From CAVVXN01 sp963772585 (GTDB lineage Bacteria > Planctomycetota > PLA2 > JAEUHO01), in the NCBI GenBank assembly GCA_963772585.1, contig CAVYXV010000002.1, positions 496,001-560,000 on the forward strand: 64,000 nt of DNA, in the 5' to 3' direction. Under the pieces are notes generated by a model. It was not told the DNA's origin. It did not search any database and was given only the letters and a program-made list of their open reading frames with translations. Below, one piece after another: positions 26,566 through 35,750 of this stretch. A program made the translations under genes and the position numbers. Each line of letters starts with the position of its first letter. Position 1 is the first letter of the stretch.

Positions 26566-27003
26566 CTACGAAGGCCTGTCCGACCTCCATGTCTGCCCAC
26601 TCAACCGGCACACCTCGGCCCACTGCTCGTCGCTCTGCCCGAAGCGGCAGCACGAGCCGAGCGTGTCCTTCAAGAGCGGCGCCCCCGCCTCGATGCGTGC
26701 GCGCACACGCGGGAAGTAGTCATCGAAGTAGTGCTCCAAGAGGTGTTCGAGCAGCACCGTGGCCACGCCCATCCGCATGTCGTCGTCCTCGCTCTCGCCG
26801 TGCTCCAGGACGACTTCCCAGACCGGCTCCGGCCGACCGGCGTAGATCCAGTTGCTGACCGCGATCAGGGCCTGCCAGCGCACATCGTTGTCGGCGTGGC
26901 CGATCAAGGACCGGGCCCGGTCGAAGGCCTCCGCGTCCATCTCGGGCGCGCTCTGGATGGCCGCGAGTTCGACCAGGATCCTCTCGACCTCTTCGTTGGC
27001 CAT
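26566..27003 (-). CDS. HEAT-like hypothetical protein
   Basis: Unrecognised protein of 145 aa, mostly alpha-helical and acidic. Its pattern suggests one or two HEAT-type units (HADNDVRWQALIAVSNWIY and MGVATVLLEHLLEHYFDDYF). I chose the start MANEEVERILVEL at 27003; an in-frame ATG at 27054 would add 17 poorly conserved-looking residues. The gene at 27070-27426 lies upstream on the same strand, 66 bases away. No signal peptide, so cytoplasmic. Confidence 0.6.
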   Translation of the reverse strand: MANEEVERILVELAAIQSAPEMDAEAFDRARSLIGHADNDVRWQALIAVSNWIYAGRPEPVWEVVLEHGESEDDDMRMGVATVLLEHLLEHYFDDYFPRVRARIEAGAPLLKDTLGSCCRFGQSDEQWAEVCRLSGQTWRSDRPS

Positions 27004-27069
27004 GGGGCTTCCTTGCGGACCCGACACATGATAGCCCGACGAAGGTAGAGGCACGACGGCCGGACGCCG

Positions 27070-27426
27070 CTAGAGGATGATCTCCCGCTGCGCGGCTCCA
27101 GGTCCACCATGGCGGATGACGACCCGGGCCCCTTGGCAGAGGGGGTACGAGCGCAGGACGGGTCCGACCGTTGCGAATAGCCGCTCGGCATCCTCGCCGT
27201 ACATGAACAGGGTCACTTCCCCTGGGCCGAACTCGTTGCCGTCGAACTCACCTGTCCCCTCACGAGCGAGCGCCTCGGCGAGCATGTCCTCGATGGTGGC
27301 TACGTCGCACCGCTCGTAGACCTCGTCGGGGAGGCCCGTACCGTCGAGGTACACGAGGACGGCCTGATCCGGCCCGCGCTGGTCAGCGCCATGCCTGCGT
27401 CCGAAGAGGCGATCGAGGAACCCCAT
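27070..27426 (-). CDS. Hypothetical small acidic protein
   Basis: Protein of 118 aa starting MGFLDRLFGRR. Its body reads AVLVYLDGTGLPDEVYERC, DMLAEALAREGTGEFDGNE and GEVTLFMYGEDAERLF. The pattern suggests a compact alpha/beta protein, and I recall similar uncharacterised proteins scattered in bacteria and immunity-type loci, but cannot name the family. The start at 27426 is chosen because the MGFLDRLF opening is typical of this kind of protein. It is possibly co-transcribed with 26566-27003. Confidence 0.55.
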   Translation of the reverse strand: MGFLDRLFGRRHGADQRGPDQAVLVYLDGTGLPDEVYERCDVATIEDMLAEALAREGTGEFDGNEFGPGEVTLFMYGEDAERLFATVGPVLRSYPLCQGARVVIRHGGPGAAQREIIL

Positions 27427-27611
27427 GCACGGATCGTAGGCGGCGGGGTGCCTGATTTCCATCTGCCAGCCCCCGGTTGCGCCGGAGTGCCTGGGCGCAC
27501 CGTGGCGAGCCTGGGTACCCTGGATGCATACGGTCTCATTGCCAGGAGTGCGGTGCTGTCCAGCGAGAGTCCGCCATGCCGTCGAAGCCACCTTCAGCAT
27601 CACCCTCCCCG

Positions 27612-27803
27612 AAGAAGGGTGTGCTATGGCGGAGAGGGTCGTTCGGCTCGCACAGCGCCGAGGGATCGCGCTTTGCCGAGCGGATGCTCACGGTCAGCGA
27701 GAGTCTGCGCGCGCAAGGGCGGTCTATCCTCGCCTTCTTGGTAGGCACGATCCAGGCTCACCTCTGCCGTTCCCAATGCCCCTCCTTGCTGCCCGATTGC
27801 TAG
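27612..27803 (+). pseudogene. IS66-type transposase C-terminal relic
   Basis: One frame reads KKGVLWRRGSFGSHSAEGS, FAERMLTVSESLRAQGRS and ILAFLVGTIQAHLCR before a stop at 27801-27803. This is the familiar C-terminus of DDE transposases of the IS66-like class used in planctomycetes (FGTQS..GS.FVERMLTV). Nothing upstream matches the catalytic core, so it is a degraded end. It is unrelated in detail to the IS66 at 2410-8209. Confidence 0.6.
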
Positions 27804-27976
27804 GACTGGGGAGGAGACATCGGTCCGCCCCTTGCTGGATTCGCACGTCGGATCGCCGCCGTGATGCGCCGTTCCGCGCACGTGCCCGACCCGCCTTCGT
27901 GGCTCCTTCTGCGAGGCTCTCCCCGGCGAGGACCGCGCCCGGCCGTACGATGGAGGCACCGACCGGGGAGGTGCGC

Positions 27977-28825
27977 ATGTCCGTCCGATTCGCGAAGCTG
28001 GCTCTCGTCCTCGGCCTGCTCGCCGGGTTCCCACCCGGCGCCGGGGCCGACTCGGGGGAAGAGACGCCGGAGAACACCGTCTTCGCCTTCCCGTGCGAGA
28101 ACTACCGGGAGGGGCTTCGGGGCGAGGGGAACTTCGGCATCCGGGTGAAGGAAAAGGGCACCGTGTTCTCCGGCACGTGGCACCTGGCGGAGGACGTCTG
28201 GCTTCCCGCCGGGACCGAGGTCCGGGCGGTCGCGGACGGAGTGGTCCGCTACTCCGACTTCTCGCCCACGTGGAGGGACAAGGCGGGGCGGACGCACTGG
28301 AACCTCGGGAACGTGATCGTCGTGGAGCACGCTCTCGTGCCGCCCGAAGGCGAGTCGGCGGCGGTCTGTTCGTTCTACGTCCACCTCGCGGCCGATCGGC
28401 GCGTGAAGAAGGGCGAGCGGGTGAAGCGCGGGCAGGTGATCGGGCGGATCGGAAAGGACCGGAGCGAGGAGAACGGCCGCTATCCCGCCCACCTGCACTT
28501 CGGGCTCCACCGCGGTCCCTACTGCCAGCTTCCCCCCTCCTTCGTCCGGGAGTTCCGGGAAGCGGCGCGGGGGGAGGGGATCCGGTTGGGCGACGAAGTC
28601 GTGAAGGGGGAACTGGACTTCCACTATCGGCCCCCCACGGACGTGCTGATCGAGGTCCGGAAGACGGGGAAGAAGTTCTCGTTCTCGCTGCTCGTCGGAA
28701 GCACCGCGCCGGAGGACAAGCCCGAGGACATCATGTGCTGGTGCGAGGGCTACGGCGACGAGGAGACGGTGAAGGAGTGGCTCCGCCCCTCCACGTTCCT
28801 CGCCGGCCGGGTGAAGAAGGAGTGA
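27977..28825 (+). CDS. Secreted M23-family metallopeptidase
   Basis: Predicted 282 aa with a signal peptide (FAKLALVLGLLAGFPPGAGA). The LytM/M23 fold shows the zinc ligands His and Asp in GTWHLAEDVW (about residue 60) and the HxH motif in YPAHLHFGLH (about residue 175). It probably cleaves peptide bonds in cell-wall or other extracellular protein. A C-terminal ~80-residue extension (FHYRPPTDVLIEVRKTG onwards) is not part of the catalytic fold. GGAGG precedes the ATG by 6 bases. A copy of the 406-bp repeat lies 43 bases after its stop. Confidence 0.88.
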   Translation: MSVRFAKLALVLGLLAGFPPGAGADSGEETPENTVFAFPCENYREGLRGEGNFGIRVKEKGTVFSGTWHLAEDVWLPAGTEVRAVADGVVRYSDFSPTWRDKAGRTHWNLGNVIVVEHALVPPEGESAAVCSFYVHLAADRRVKKGERVKRGQVIGRIGKDRSEENGRYPAHLHFGLHRGPYCQLPPSFVREFREAARGEGIRLGDEVVKGELDFHYRPPTDVLIEVRKTGKKFSFSLLVGSTAPEDKPEDIMCWCEGYGDEETVKEWLRPSTFLAGRVKKE

Positions 28826-28867
28826 GGCCGACCATCGGCCGGGTACGGGGGCACGGAGACCGGGGCA

Positions 28868-29273
28868 CGGAGACCGGTTTCCTTGTTCGAGATCCGCGTG
28901 ACCACCGGGGTCTCCCGGGCGACGTACGGGGGAGGCCGCGATGGCTCCGCGCGCTCGTGCGGCTGCTCCCGGTCCGAGGCACCCGGGGATGAGCCGCAGC
29001 ATCGCGCGACGCGCCGTGTTTGGCGACCGGTGCCTGGCGACCGGTGGGACTGCAGGGACTCGTCGCCGCCCCCGCGGGCAACATCCCGCAACGCCCGCTC
29101 CGCCTGACGTTCGGCGATCGGCCTTCCCTGACGCCATGGGCGGCGCCGGCGCATCCCGATGGGCGCGCCGTGGTGCCCAGGGCGTTCTCCGGCCTGTGCT
29201 CCCGTGGGGAACGGGCCCGCTCGTCGACTCCGCGCCTACGCGGCCGAATGTCGAACATAGAAACCGGGCTTCG
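28868..29273. repeat. MITE-like element, copy 1 (406 bp)
   Basis: First of four related copies. The left terminus (28868-28894) and the complement of the right terminus (29247-29273) share CCGGTTTC and TTGTTCGA/ATGTTCGA cores. The internal 14-bp unit (TGTTTGGCGACCGG type) is present twice (29017-29044). There is no gene in it that survives comparison with other copies. The flanks include a repeated CACGGAGACCGG on the left and a tandem CGTAATG on the right. Confidence 0.85.
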
Positions 29274-29370
29274 TAATGTCGTAATGGGCTTCGAAATGCG
29301 ACGAGGGCACGGTGGCTCTCCCGGGCGGGTTGGCGGACGACGCTCACGGGCACACGCGCTTCGCGGCGGC

Positions 29371-29841
29371 TCACCCCTCCCGGTGCATTCGCGCTCCTGA
29401 TCGGTCGGCGAACTCGCCACCGGGGAGACCCCACGAGTACCGGTGCGTGACGTCGCCGTCGTTCCAGAGGTCGAAGTGGACCTCCTCGCGGAAGGTGTCG
29501 CGGGCCGCCGGATCGCCCATGCGAAACGTCAGCGTGGTCCCGCCGTCGCGAGGTGTTTCGCGATGGAGGACGAGGTGCGCGCTGTCGGGCTGGTTCGTGG
29601 AGACGATCCGGAGAACGGGGGTGCCGTCCGGGCCGGGCGAAACGACGGACTCCTCTGCGTGGAAGACGGTGCCGCCAAGCCCGACCGCCCACGAGACGAG
29701 GCCGACGGCCCGGCCGCCCGGGAGCGCACGGAGCTCCATCGTTCCCTCGAACTCTTCCCCCTCGTGGTTCACGCCGCGGCCCCGGTAGCGCCCGGTGCGG
29801 CCGAGCAGTGTGGTGAGCGCGGGATGAAGCGGATGATCCAC
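29371..29841 (-). CDS. Uncharacterised beta-rich protein, paralogue of 52104-52562
   Basis: Protein of 156 aa with no signal peptide. It contains GRYRGRGVNHEGEEFEGTME, VFHAEESVVSPGPDG, LRIVSTNQPD, TTLTFRMGDP and HRYSWGLPGG, a pattern of beta strands around a small barrel. The protein at 52104-52562 is clearly homologous along the whole length. A fatty-acid-binding or nitrobindin-like barrel is possible but only a guess. The GTG start at 29841 aligns with the paralogue's start. The gene faces the exported protein gene at 30063. Confidence 0.65.
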   Translation of the reverse strand: MDHPLHPALTTLLGRTGRYRGRGVNHEGEEFEGTMELRALPGGRAVGLVSWAVGLGGTVFHAEESVVSPGPDGTPVLRIVSTNQPDSAHLVLHRETPRDGGTTLTFRMGDPAARDTFREEVHFDLWNDGDVTHRYSWGLPGGEFADRSGARMHREG

Positions 29842-30062
29842 GGTCGAAGCCTCGGCGAGCGGGGACTTACCGGGTCGGACACGGCGTGCGGGTCCCGGAC
29901 GGCGTAGCTTAGGAGGTCGTGGAGGTCGTGGCGAGCCGCGCCAGGCCTTTCGAGAGCAACACGGACGTACAGAGAGACAAAAGGCATGTCTCGTGCCTCC
30001 GTCGGGAACCCGCATCTGCGTCGCGGGTCCAAGGAACAGCCCCCCGTGCAGGAGGTCGAACG

Positions 30063-31352
30063 ATGCGCCCGCTCCCCGCCCTCGCGGCCCTCCTCCTCCC
30101 TTGTCTCCTCGCGAGCCTCCCGGGTGCTGCCGCCACCGCCAAGGAGGAGCCGTCCACGCCGAGGCTCGAGCGAACGAGCGTTCTCGGCGGAGGAGGCGGC
30201 GAGCCCTTCGAGGCCGCTGGTTCAGGAGGCGCGCTCCTCGTCGGAGTACGCACGACGACGATCGTCTGGGCGGGGCACGAGATCGTCCGCTCCATCCAGC
30301 CGCTCTACCTCGGGGACGGAGAGGCGACCCCCGGCCCGGTCTTCGGGCACCCGAACGGAGAGGTCCTCGAAACCGTGGCGAAGCCGGGCTACGCCGTCGG
30401 GGGCCTCCTCCTTCGGTGGGGCCAGCGGGTGGACGCAGTGAGGCTCCTCTTCCTGCGCATCGGCAAGGGGCAGCTCTGTCCCTACGACGGCTACTCCAGC
30501 CCCTGGATAGGGGGGGAGGGCGGGCACACCGAATTCCTGCTCGGCGGCGGTCGAGGGATCGCGGGGGTCCTCGGCCGCGCGGGGGCCGACCTGGACGCGC
30601 TCGGCCTTCTCGAACGCCCGTTCTCCGAAGACCACGTGGCCCTCACCTTCTCGGGCCGGATCGACGGTTCGGAGAAGATCGTGATCGACGCGAAGGAGGC
30701 TCGCTGGCAGAACGTCTTCTGGGGAACGTCCGGGGGCACCTTCGCCCTCGGAGGCATCCCGTGGACCCCGCGGAAGACCCCGGTCCTCGCCAACCACGGG
30801 CGGACGGCCTACCTACCCGGCATGGTCGACTTCTCGACGGCGAGGCTCGTGAAGACACGAGGGCGCGACGCCGTCACGATCGAGCCGGACGCGACGTCGG
30901 TGACCGTCCGCATCGCCGACAACCCCAACGGCGCGGGCCTCTACGAGTTCACGATCGTCTTCGAGCGTTGGCATCCGCCTGCGCAGCTGTCGGTCCACGC
31001 GAGGATCGACGGAAGCGACGAGATCGTGATCACCAAGGAGAAGGCGACGTGGCACCACGTCCTCTGGGGGTGGCCCTCGGGGAACGTGTTCCTGAACGAC
31101 GTGGCGTGGGACCCGCGGCGCGAGCCGGAGATCCGAAACGACGCAACGTCACGCTACCTGCCCCAGGACGTCGACTTCCGGACGGCGCAGGTGCTCGCGC
31201 ACCGCGGCCGGGATCTCGCAGCGGTCGAGGTCCACGAAGACCGCCTCCTCATCCACTTCGTCGACACGCCGATCGGAAGCGACGAATACGAGGTCGTGAT
31301 CGCGTTCGGCCGGCACGAGCCGTTCGCGCGCGGCGCCGAGGAAGGGCCCTGA
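30063..31352 (+). CDS. Exported jacalin-like protein with two beta repeats
   Basis: Protein of 429 aa with a signal peptide (LPALAALLLPCLLASLPGAA). Residues 40-180 read like a jacalin-type beta-prism lectin fold, as in planctomycete proteins (LGGGGGEPFEAAGSGGALLV, GYAVGGLLLRWGQRVDAVRL, GGRGIAGVLGRAGADLDALG). Two tandem ~115-residue beta units follow, starting FSGRIDGSEKIVIDAKEARW and VHARIDGSDEIVITKEKATW. It is probably extracellular and carbohydrate- or surface-binding. The start at 30063 gives the signal peptide and has GGAGG 12 bases upstream. A repeat copy follows 135 bases after the stop. Confidence 0.7.
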   Translation: MRPLPALAALLLPCLLASLPGAAATAKEEPSTPRLERTSVLGGGGGEPFEAAGSGGALLVGVRTTTIVWAGHEIVRSIQPLYLGDGEATPGPVFGHPNGEVLETVAKPGYAVGGLLLRWGQRVDAVRLLFLRIGKGQLCPYDGYSSPWIGGEGGHTEFLLGGGRGIAGVLGRAGADLDALGLLERPFSEDHVALTFSGRIDGSEKIVIDAKEARWQNVFWGTSGGTFALGGIPWTPRKTPVLANHGRTAYLPGMVDFSTARLVKTRGRDAVTIEPDATSVTVRIADNPNGAGLYEFTIVFERWHPPAQLSVHARIDGSDEIVITKEKATWHHVLWGWPSGNVFLNDVAWDPRREPEIRNDATSRYLPQDVDFRTAQVLAHRGRDLAAVEVHEDRLLIHFVDTPIGSDEYEVVIAFGRHEPFARGAEEGP

Positions 31353-31487
31353 GTCGCGGTGCAGGAGAACCAAAGCCGTACGCGCGGCCAAGCGCCACGG
31401 GGAGTCGTCGCGGTGATGCAGCCCCGGAGAGAACGGAGCCGCGTGAAGACTCCGCCGCTCCGTGACCGAGGGTACGGAGCGAGGGTA

Positions 31488-31907
31488 CGGAGACCGGTTT
31501 CTTGGTTTGAGATTCGCGTAACCACCGGGGTCCCCCGGGCGACGTACGGGGGAGGCCGTGATGGCTCCGCGCGCTCGTGCGGATGCTCCCGGTCGTAGGC
31601 ACCCGGGGATGAGCCGCGGCATCGCGCGGCGCGCGGTGTTTGGCGAGCGGTGCTTGGCGAACGGTGTGTGGCGACCGGTGGGACTGCCGGGACTCGTCGC
31701 CGCCCCCGCGGGCGACATCCCGCAACGCCCGCTCCGCCTGACGTTCGGCGATCGGCCTCTTCTGACGCCATGGACGTCGCCCGCGCATCCCGATGGGCGC
31801 GCCGTGGTACCCGGGGCGTTCTCCGACCTGTGGCCCCGTGGGGAACGGGCCCGCTCGTCGACGCCACGGCTACGCCGCCGAATGTCGAACAAAGAAACCG
31901 GGCTTCG
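31488..31907. repeat. MITE-like element, copy 2 (420 bp)
   Basis: Three internal 14-bp units (31637-31678), one more than copies 1 and 3, which explains the 14-bp greater length. The right terminus has the intact ATGTCGAACAAAGAAACCGG core. The left terminus is slightly decayed (TTGGTTTGA). GTACGG occurs at both edges (31485-31490 and 31907-31912), a possible target duplication seen only here. The flanks again carry short tandem duplications. Confidence 0.88.
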
Positions 31908-31928
31908 TACGGTCGGTCGTACGGTCTG

Positions 31929-33179
31929 TCAGCGCTGGACGGGGACCTGGAGCTCCCAGTACTGCTTGTCCGAGGGCACCATCGGGCTGTTGTAGCCCAA
32001 CACGCGCCAGGCACCGGCCGCTTCCAGACCGTGTGCCTCCATGTGCATCCCGATCGCCCTGCGCGCACGGTCCACCAGCATCTCGTCGCGGCGGCCTCGG
32101 ACCCCGATGCTGAGCACCTGGATCGGCTTCAGGTCGAGCACCTGGACGCCGCCCTGGACCCCAGGGCGTCCCTTCGTGGTGGAGGGGTAGAGGAATGCCA
32201 TGTCCTTGGCACGCATCCCCGCTCCCATGGTCATCTCGACGGGAGCCGTCATCTCGATGCCGTTCTTCTTGATGTGCTGGAAGAGCGTCCAGAAGGAGTT
32301 GCCGCCCTCGGCCCGCGCGGCGCGATACGAGGGATAGCGCTTCACGACGACGCGACCGACCGGGCCCGGCGCGGGGAAACCGGCCGGCAATCCGGCTTCG
32401 CTGACGGGTTCGAAGGCCTGGTTCATGAGGATGCGGTCGAACGCGTAGCGCAGGTTCCAAGCCCGGTCCTTCGGGTCCTGGGCCGGATGGGCCAGCACGG
32501 CCTCGAGATCCATGCGGTCCAGTGCCGCCAGCGCGTCGCCGGCCTGCTCGACCAGTTCCGTGGCCGCGTCGTGGTAGATGCGCGCACACGACTCGATGCG
32601 GCCGTCGTTGTAGGCGGGCGCACCTTGATCGATGGCGGCGGCGATCGTCGCGGCGACGTCGATGGCCGGGGGCTTCTCCATGTTGCCGTCTCCCCTGCTC
32701 GCGACGGCCTGCGGCGCCGGGGGCGAGGACGGAAGGACGTGGTCGATGACGTGGATCACCCCGTTCGTGCAGAGGATGTCTGCCTCCAGGACCGCGGCGT
32801 TGCCCACGCGCAGCCCCAGAGGCTGATTCGACCCGGCCAGGGTGGTCGTGGCGTTCGTCGTGAGCAGGTCCGTGCTCAGGACGCGACCCGCAGCGACGTG
32901 CTGCAGCAGCAGGCGCTCGAGCGCGGCCCGGTTCTCGGGACGCAGGAGGGCGGCCAGCGCGCCGTCGGGGAGGGCCTCGAAGGCCTCGTCCGTCGGCGCG
33001 AACACGGTGAACGGTCCGGCGCCGCGAAGCGTATCGTCCAGGCCGGTGTGCCGGAGCGCGGCGACCAGTGTGGTGAAGCGGCCGTCGGCAGCCGCCGTCG
33101 AGGTGAGGTCTCGCGCGCTGCCGGCGTAGGCGAGGGAGGAGAGGAGACAGGTCACGAGGAGGGATGCGATGGTCTTCAT
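31929..33179 (-). CDS. Exported FAS1-SOUL fusion protein
   Basis: Protein of 416 aa with a signal peptide ending near SLAYA. Residues 28-150 form a fasciclin (FAS1) domain with both boxes visible: FTVFAPTDEAFEALPDG and ILCTNGVIHVIDHVLPS. After a helical linker, residues ~255-416 form a SOUL heme-binding domain (VVVKRYPSYRAARAEGGN, MTAPVEMTM, YNSPMVPSDKQYWELQVPV). FAS1 suggests surface adhesion and SOUL suggests binding of heme or a related tetrapyrrole in the periplasm. The pairing in one chain is unusual. The end of repeat copy 2 lies 22 bases beyond its stop. Confidence 0.88.
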   Translation of the reverse strand: MKTIASLLVTCLLSSLAYAGSARDLTSTAAADGRFTTLVAALRHTGLDDTLRGAGPFTVFAPTDEAFEALPDGALAALLRPENRAALERLLLQHVAAGRVLSTDLLTTNATTTLAGSNQPLGLRVGNAAVLEADILCTNGVIHVIDHVLPSSPPAPQAVASRGDGNMEKPPAIDVAATIAAAIDQGAPAYNDGRIESCARIYHDAATELVEQAGDALAALDRMDLEAVLAHPAQDPKDRAWNLRYAFDRILMNQAFEPVSEAGLPAGFPAPGPVGRVVVKRYPSYRAARAEGGNSFWTLFQHIKKNGIEMTAPVEMTMGAGMRAKDMAFLYPSTTKGRPGVQGGVQVLDLKPIQVLSIGVRGRRDEMLVDRARRAIGMHMEAHGLEAAGAWRVLGYNSPMVPSDKQYWELQVPVQR

Positions 33180-33212
33180 GGCGCCACTGGTAGCAGGCAG
33201 CTGTCGTTATGT

Positions 33213-33790
33213 CTAGATAAAACTCTTAACAAATAGGGCGTCCCGGGCGGCAGGGTGGGCCTCCTGGCGGAGGCGCTCCAGCGCCCAAACAGGGCGGCGC
33301 CCTGCCTGGGCGAGGATCCGGGGGGTCTGGCGTGGCGACCGGCGCCGACCTCTTCGGCCCCCCTGCGCGGTCGCCGGGAGGTGGGCGGGATCCTGCGGGC
33401 GCCCGCCGCGGGCGCCCCCGTCGTCGACGCCTCCGCGTGGGCGACGCCATCGACCGCGGGCGGGTGGAGGACCACGAGCCCGACCGGCGGCTGCGGATCG
33501 AGGTCGAAGTGCGCCTGCCGGCCTGGGCTGGGCTCGCATTCGCGGCGGTCCCGGACCGCCCAGGCGGTTGCCTGCCGCGACAGCGACCGCGGGCACGAAG
33601 ACGTCGATGGCCTCGGTGTAGATCGGTTCGCGCTCGACGACGAGCAAACGAAGCCGCCCCCCCAGGCACCGGGCGTGGGCAAGGCGGGTCCTGCGCTCCG
33701 GGGTGGGCACGAACCGGTCGAGGAGGGCCGTCAGCTCAAGGCTGCCGAGATGGGTCCCGAGGGGTAGTGGCGGACCGAGGACTGCGTCCG
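33213..33790 (-). pseudogene. Possible frameshifted gene remnant
   Basis: Minus-strand frames give plausible but discontinuous protein: ELTALLDRFVPTPERRTRL and LLVVEREPIYTEAIDVFVP in one frame. Near 33530 this gives way to AHFDLDPQPPVGLVVLHPP in the next frame. The family is not recognised. It may be a decayed gene or an intergenic composition effect. The stretch 33180-33798 contains nothing else that I can support. Confidence 0.25.
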
Positions 33791-33798
33791 GCCGGACT

Positions 33799-34923
33799 CT
33801 ACGCGCCGAGTTTGTAGACCCCGGGCTTCAGGTCCTCGGGACGAGGCGCCTTCGAGAGGTCCAGTCGAGCCCCATCGGGACCGAGCCGCTTCATCCAGTA
33901 GGCGGCGTCCGATGCGGCGGGCGGGGCGTCCATGCCAGCAAGGCGAGCCAGCGCAGCCCGCGCCGCGCTCACGACCGTCGCCTCCTTGTCGCCCAGGAGC
34001 GTGAGCAGGGGCACGACCGCCTCCCTCCTCGCGCTCCAGCCGAGTGCCTGCGCGATCATCGTTCGGACATCCACGGAGCGCTCCTCGACTCCTTCGACGA
34101 TGGCGGAGACACCGGCCTTGTGGGCACCGAGCGCCAAGACATCCCGCACAGAGTCCATGGATAGCCGGAGTTCTCCCGGTGCCTCCATCGCCTGCACGAG
34201 GCGGCGGGCGACGGCTTCCGTGCGGTGCGACCGGAGCGCATCGATGAGCACCCACGACAGCGACCCCATGCGCTCGCGGAAGGCCCATCGGGCATCCCGC
34301 CGCACCTTGCGTCGTTCCGCGGACGAGAGCCCCGGCGGCACGCCACGCGGCGCGCGCAAGGTTCGCGAGGTTTCGAGTACGTCCAGCAGGGCACGGGTCG
34401 CGTCGGCGGAGTGGTTGCTGGCCAACACGACAATCCGAACCCGCCCCCCGTACACGATGTAGGACTCCTTCGCGGGGGCGTTGCCGAAGAACCCCAGGGC
34501 CCGAATGGCGGCGACCTGGAGTTCCGCCGAGTCGGCCTTCGTCTGCTCGATGATCAATGGCAGACCCTCTACTGCGCAGAGCCGACCCAGGACGTGGATC
34601 ACGCGCTCCCGCTCCGCTGCGTCGAGCCGTGCAGTGTTCCAGTGGGCCACCAACCGCCCTGCCAGGGCCGCACGCTTCGCCCCCTGCTCTTCCCGCAGGG
34701 TGAGCGCCTTCACGCCAACCTCGAACTGCTCCGTGTCCCTGCGATGGACGTCGCTGGCCCATTCGTGGAAGGATGTGTAGAGATCGAACTTCGCCTTGCC
34801 CCGCACCCAGTCCCAGAGGAACGCCTCGGGCTGTTGCGGCTCCTCCTGTTCGGCCCCGCCCGCGGAGGTTCCAGCGCTGAGCAGGACGCAGGCTGTGACG
34901 ACGAGGGTGGCCGTGAAGCGCAT
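33799..34923 (-). CDS. Exported HEAT-repeat protein
   Basis: Predicted 374 aa starting MRFTATLVVTACVLLSAG, a signal peptide. An all-helical body follows with HEAT/PBS-type repeats (LQVAAIRALGFFGNAPAKE, VDVRTMIAQALGWSARREAV, LTLLGDKEATVVSAARAALA). Such repeats form protein-binding scaffolds, and the partner is unknown. An in-frame ATG 12 codons upstream (34959) would spoil the signal peptide. It ends with a short Pro/Gly tail. The tandem repeat-end array and copy 3 of the repeat lie upstream, so its promoter may be within 34924-35110. Confidence 0.75.
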   Translation of the reverse strand: MRFTATLVVTACVLLSAGTSAGGAEQEEPQQPEAFLWDWVRGKAKFDLYTSFHEWASDVHRRDTEQFEVGVKALTLREEQGAKRAALAGRLVAHWNTARLDAAERERVIHVLGRLCAVEGLPLIIEQTKADSAELQVAAIRALGFFGNAPAKESYIVYGGRVRIVVLASNHSADATRALLDVLETSRTLRAPRGVPPGLSSAERRKVRRDARWAFRERMGSLSWVLIDALRSHRTEAVARRLVQAMEAPGELRLSMDSVRDVLALGAHKAGVSAIVEGVEERSVDVRTMIAQALGWSARREAVVPLLTLLGDKEATVVSAARAALARLAGMDAPPAASDAAYWMKRLGPDGARLDLSKAPRPEDLKPGVYKLGA

Positions 34924-35104
34924 GGCGGATCCAACATAGCCTCCTGACCCGGGGCTCACGGCCTTCCCTCTCCCCCCACTTCCAGCATCCGCCTGCGCCG
35001 GGGGGGGGACCGGGCTTCCTTATGTGGCGCACCACCAGGTTCCAGCCCTTCGCCTCGTCGTCCTGGACACGGCCATGTTCATCCTGTGGGGTGCGAGGGT
35101 GGCG

Positions 35105-35222
35105 GCGGTGCGGAGACCGGTTTCTTTGCGGTGCGGAGACCGGTTTCCGCGGTGCGGAGACCGGTTTCTTTGTTCGAGATTCGCGTGACCACCGAGGTCC
35201 CCCGGGCGACGTACGCGCGGTG
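35105..35222. repeat. Reiterated left ends of the MITE-like element
   Basis: GCGGTGCGGAGACCGGTTTC or close forms occur at about 35105, 35129, 35149 and 35218. The third is followed by a further ~50 bp of element start (to GGGCGACGTAC at about 35216) before the complete copy begins. On the other side of copy 3 a second partial right end (AGAAACCGGGCTTCGTAATC) lies at 35648-35667. Ends have thus been duplicated without the body. Confidence 0.75.
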
Positions 35223-35628
35223 CGGAGACCGGTTTCTTTGTTCGAGATTCGCGTGACCACCGAGGTCCCCCGGGCGACGTACGGGGGAGGCCGTGATGGC
35301 TCCGCGCGCTCGGGCGGCTGTTCCCGGTCGTAGGCACCCGGGGATGAGCCGCAGCATCGCGCGGCGCGCCGTGTTTGGCGACCGGTGCCTGGCGACCGGT
35401 GGGACTGCAGGGACTCGTCGCCGCCCCCGCGGGCGACATCCCGCAACGCCCGCTCCGCCTGACATTCAACGATCGGCCTTCCCTGACGCCATGGGCGGCG
35501 CCCGCGCATGCCGATGGGCGCGCCGTGGTCCCCGGGGCGTTCTCCGACCCGTGGTCCCGTGGGGAACGGGCCCGCTCATCGACTCCGCGCCTACGCGGCC
35601 GAATGTCGAACAAAGAAACCGGGCTTCG
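35223..35628. repeat. MITE-like element, copy 3 (406 bp)
   Basis: The best-preserved copy. The first 27 bases and the complement of the last 27 differ at only 3 positions (CGGAGACCGG.../CGAAGCCCGG... then the shared TTTCTTTGTTCGA). Two internal 14-bp units lie at 35372-35399. It lies between a HEAT protein gene and the MarR operon, and 35629-35750 holds only the partial right end and a GC-rich spacer. Confidence 0.9.
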
Positions 35629-35750
35629 TAATCCAAGAGACAGAAAAGAAACCGGGCTTCGTAATCCCCCCCCCGCCGGCCCCAGTAGGCCGCCACGACC
35701 GGCGGGGAGGCGGCGGCGCACTCCGGGGCGGCTGCGGTTCAGATCCCATG

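Noticed and set aside
28941..29276. Apparent conserved ORF inside the repeat element
   Set aside because: The same frame is not kept in copies with other numbers of the 14-bp unit, so protein selection is unlikely.
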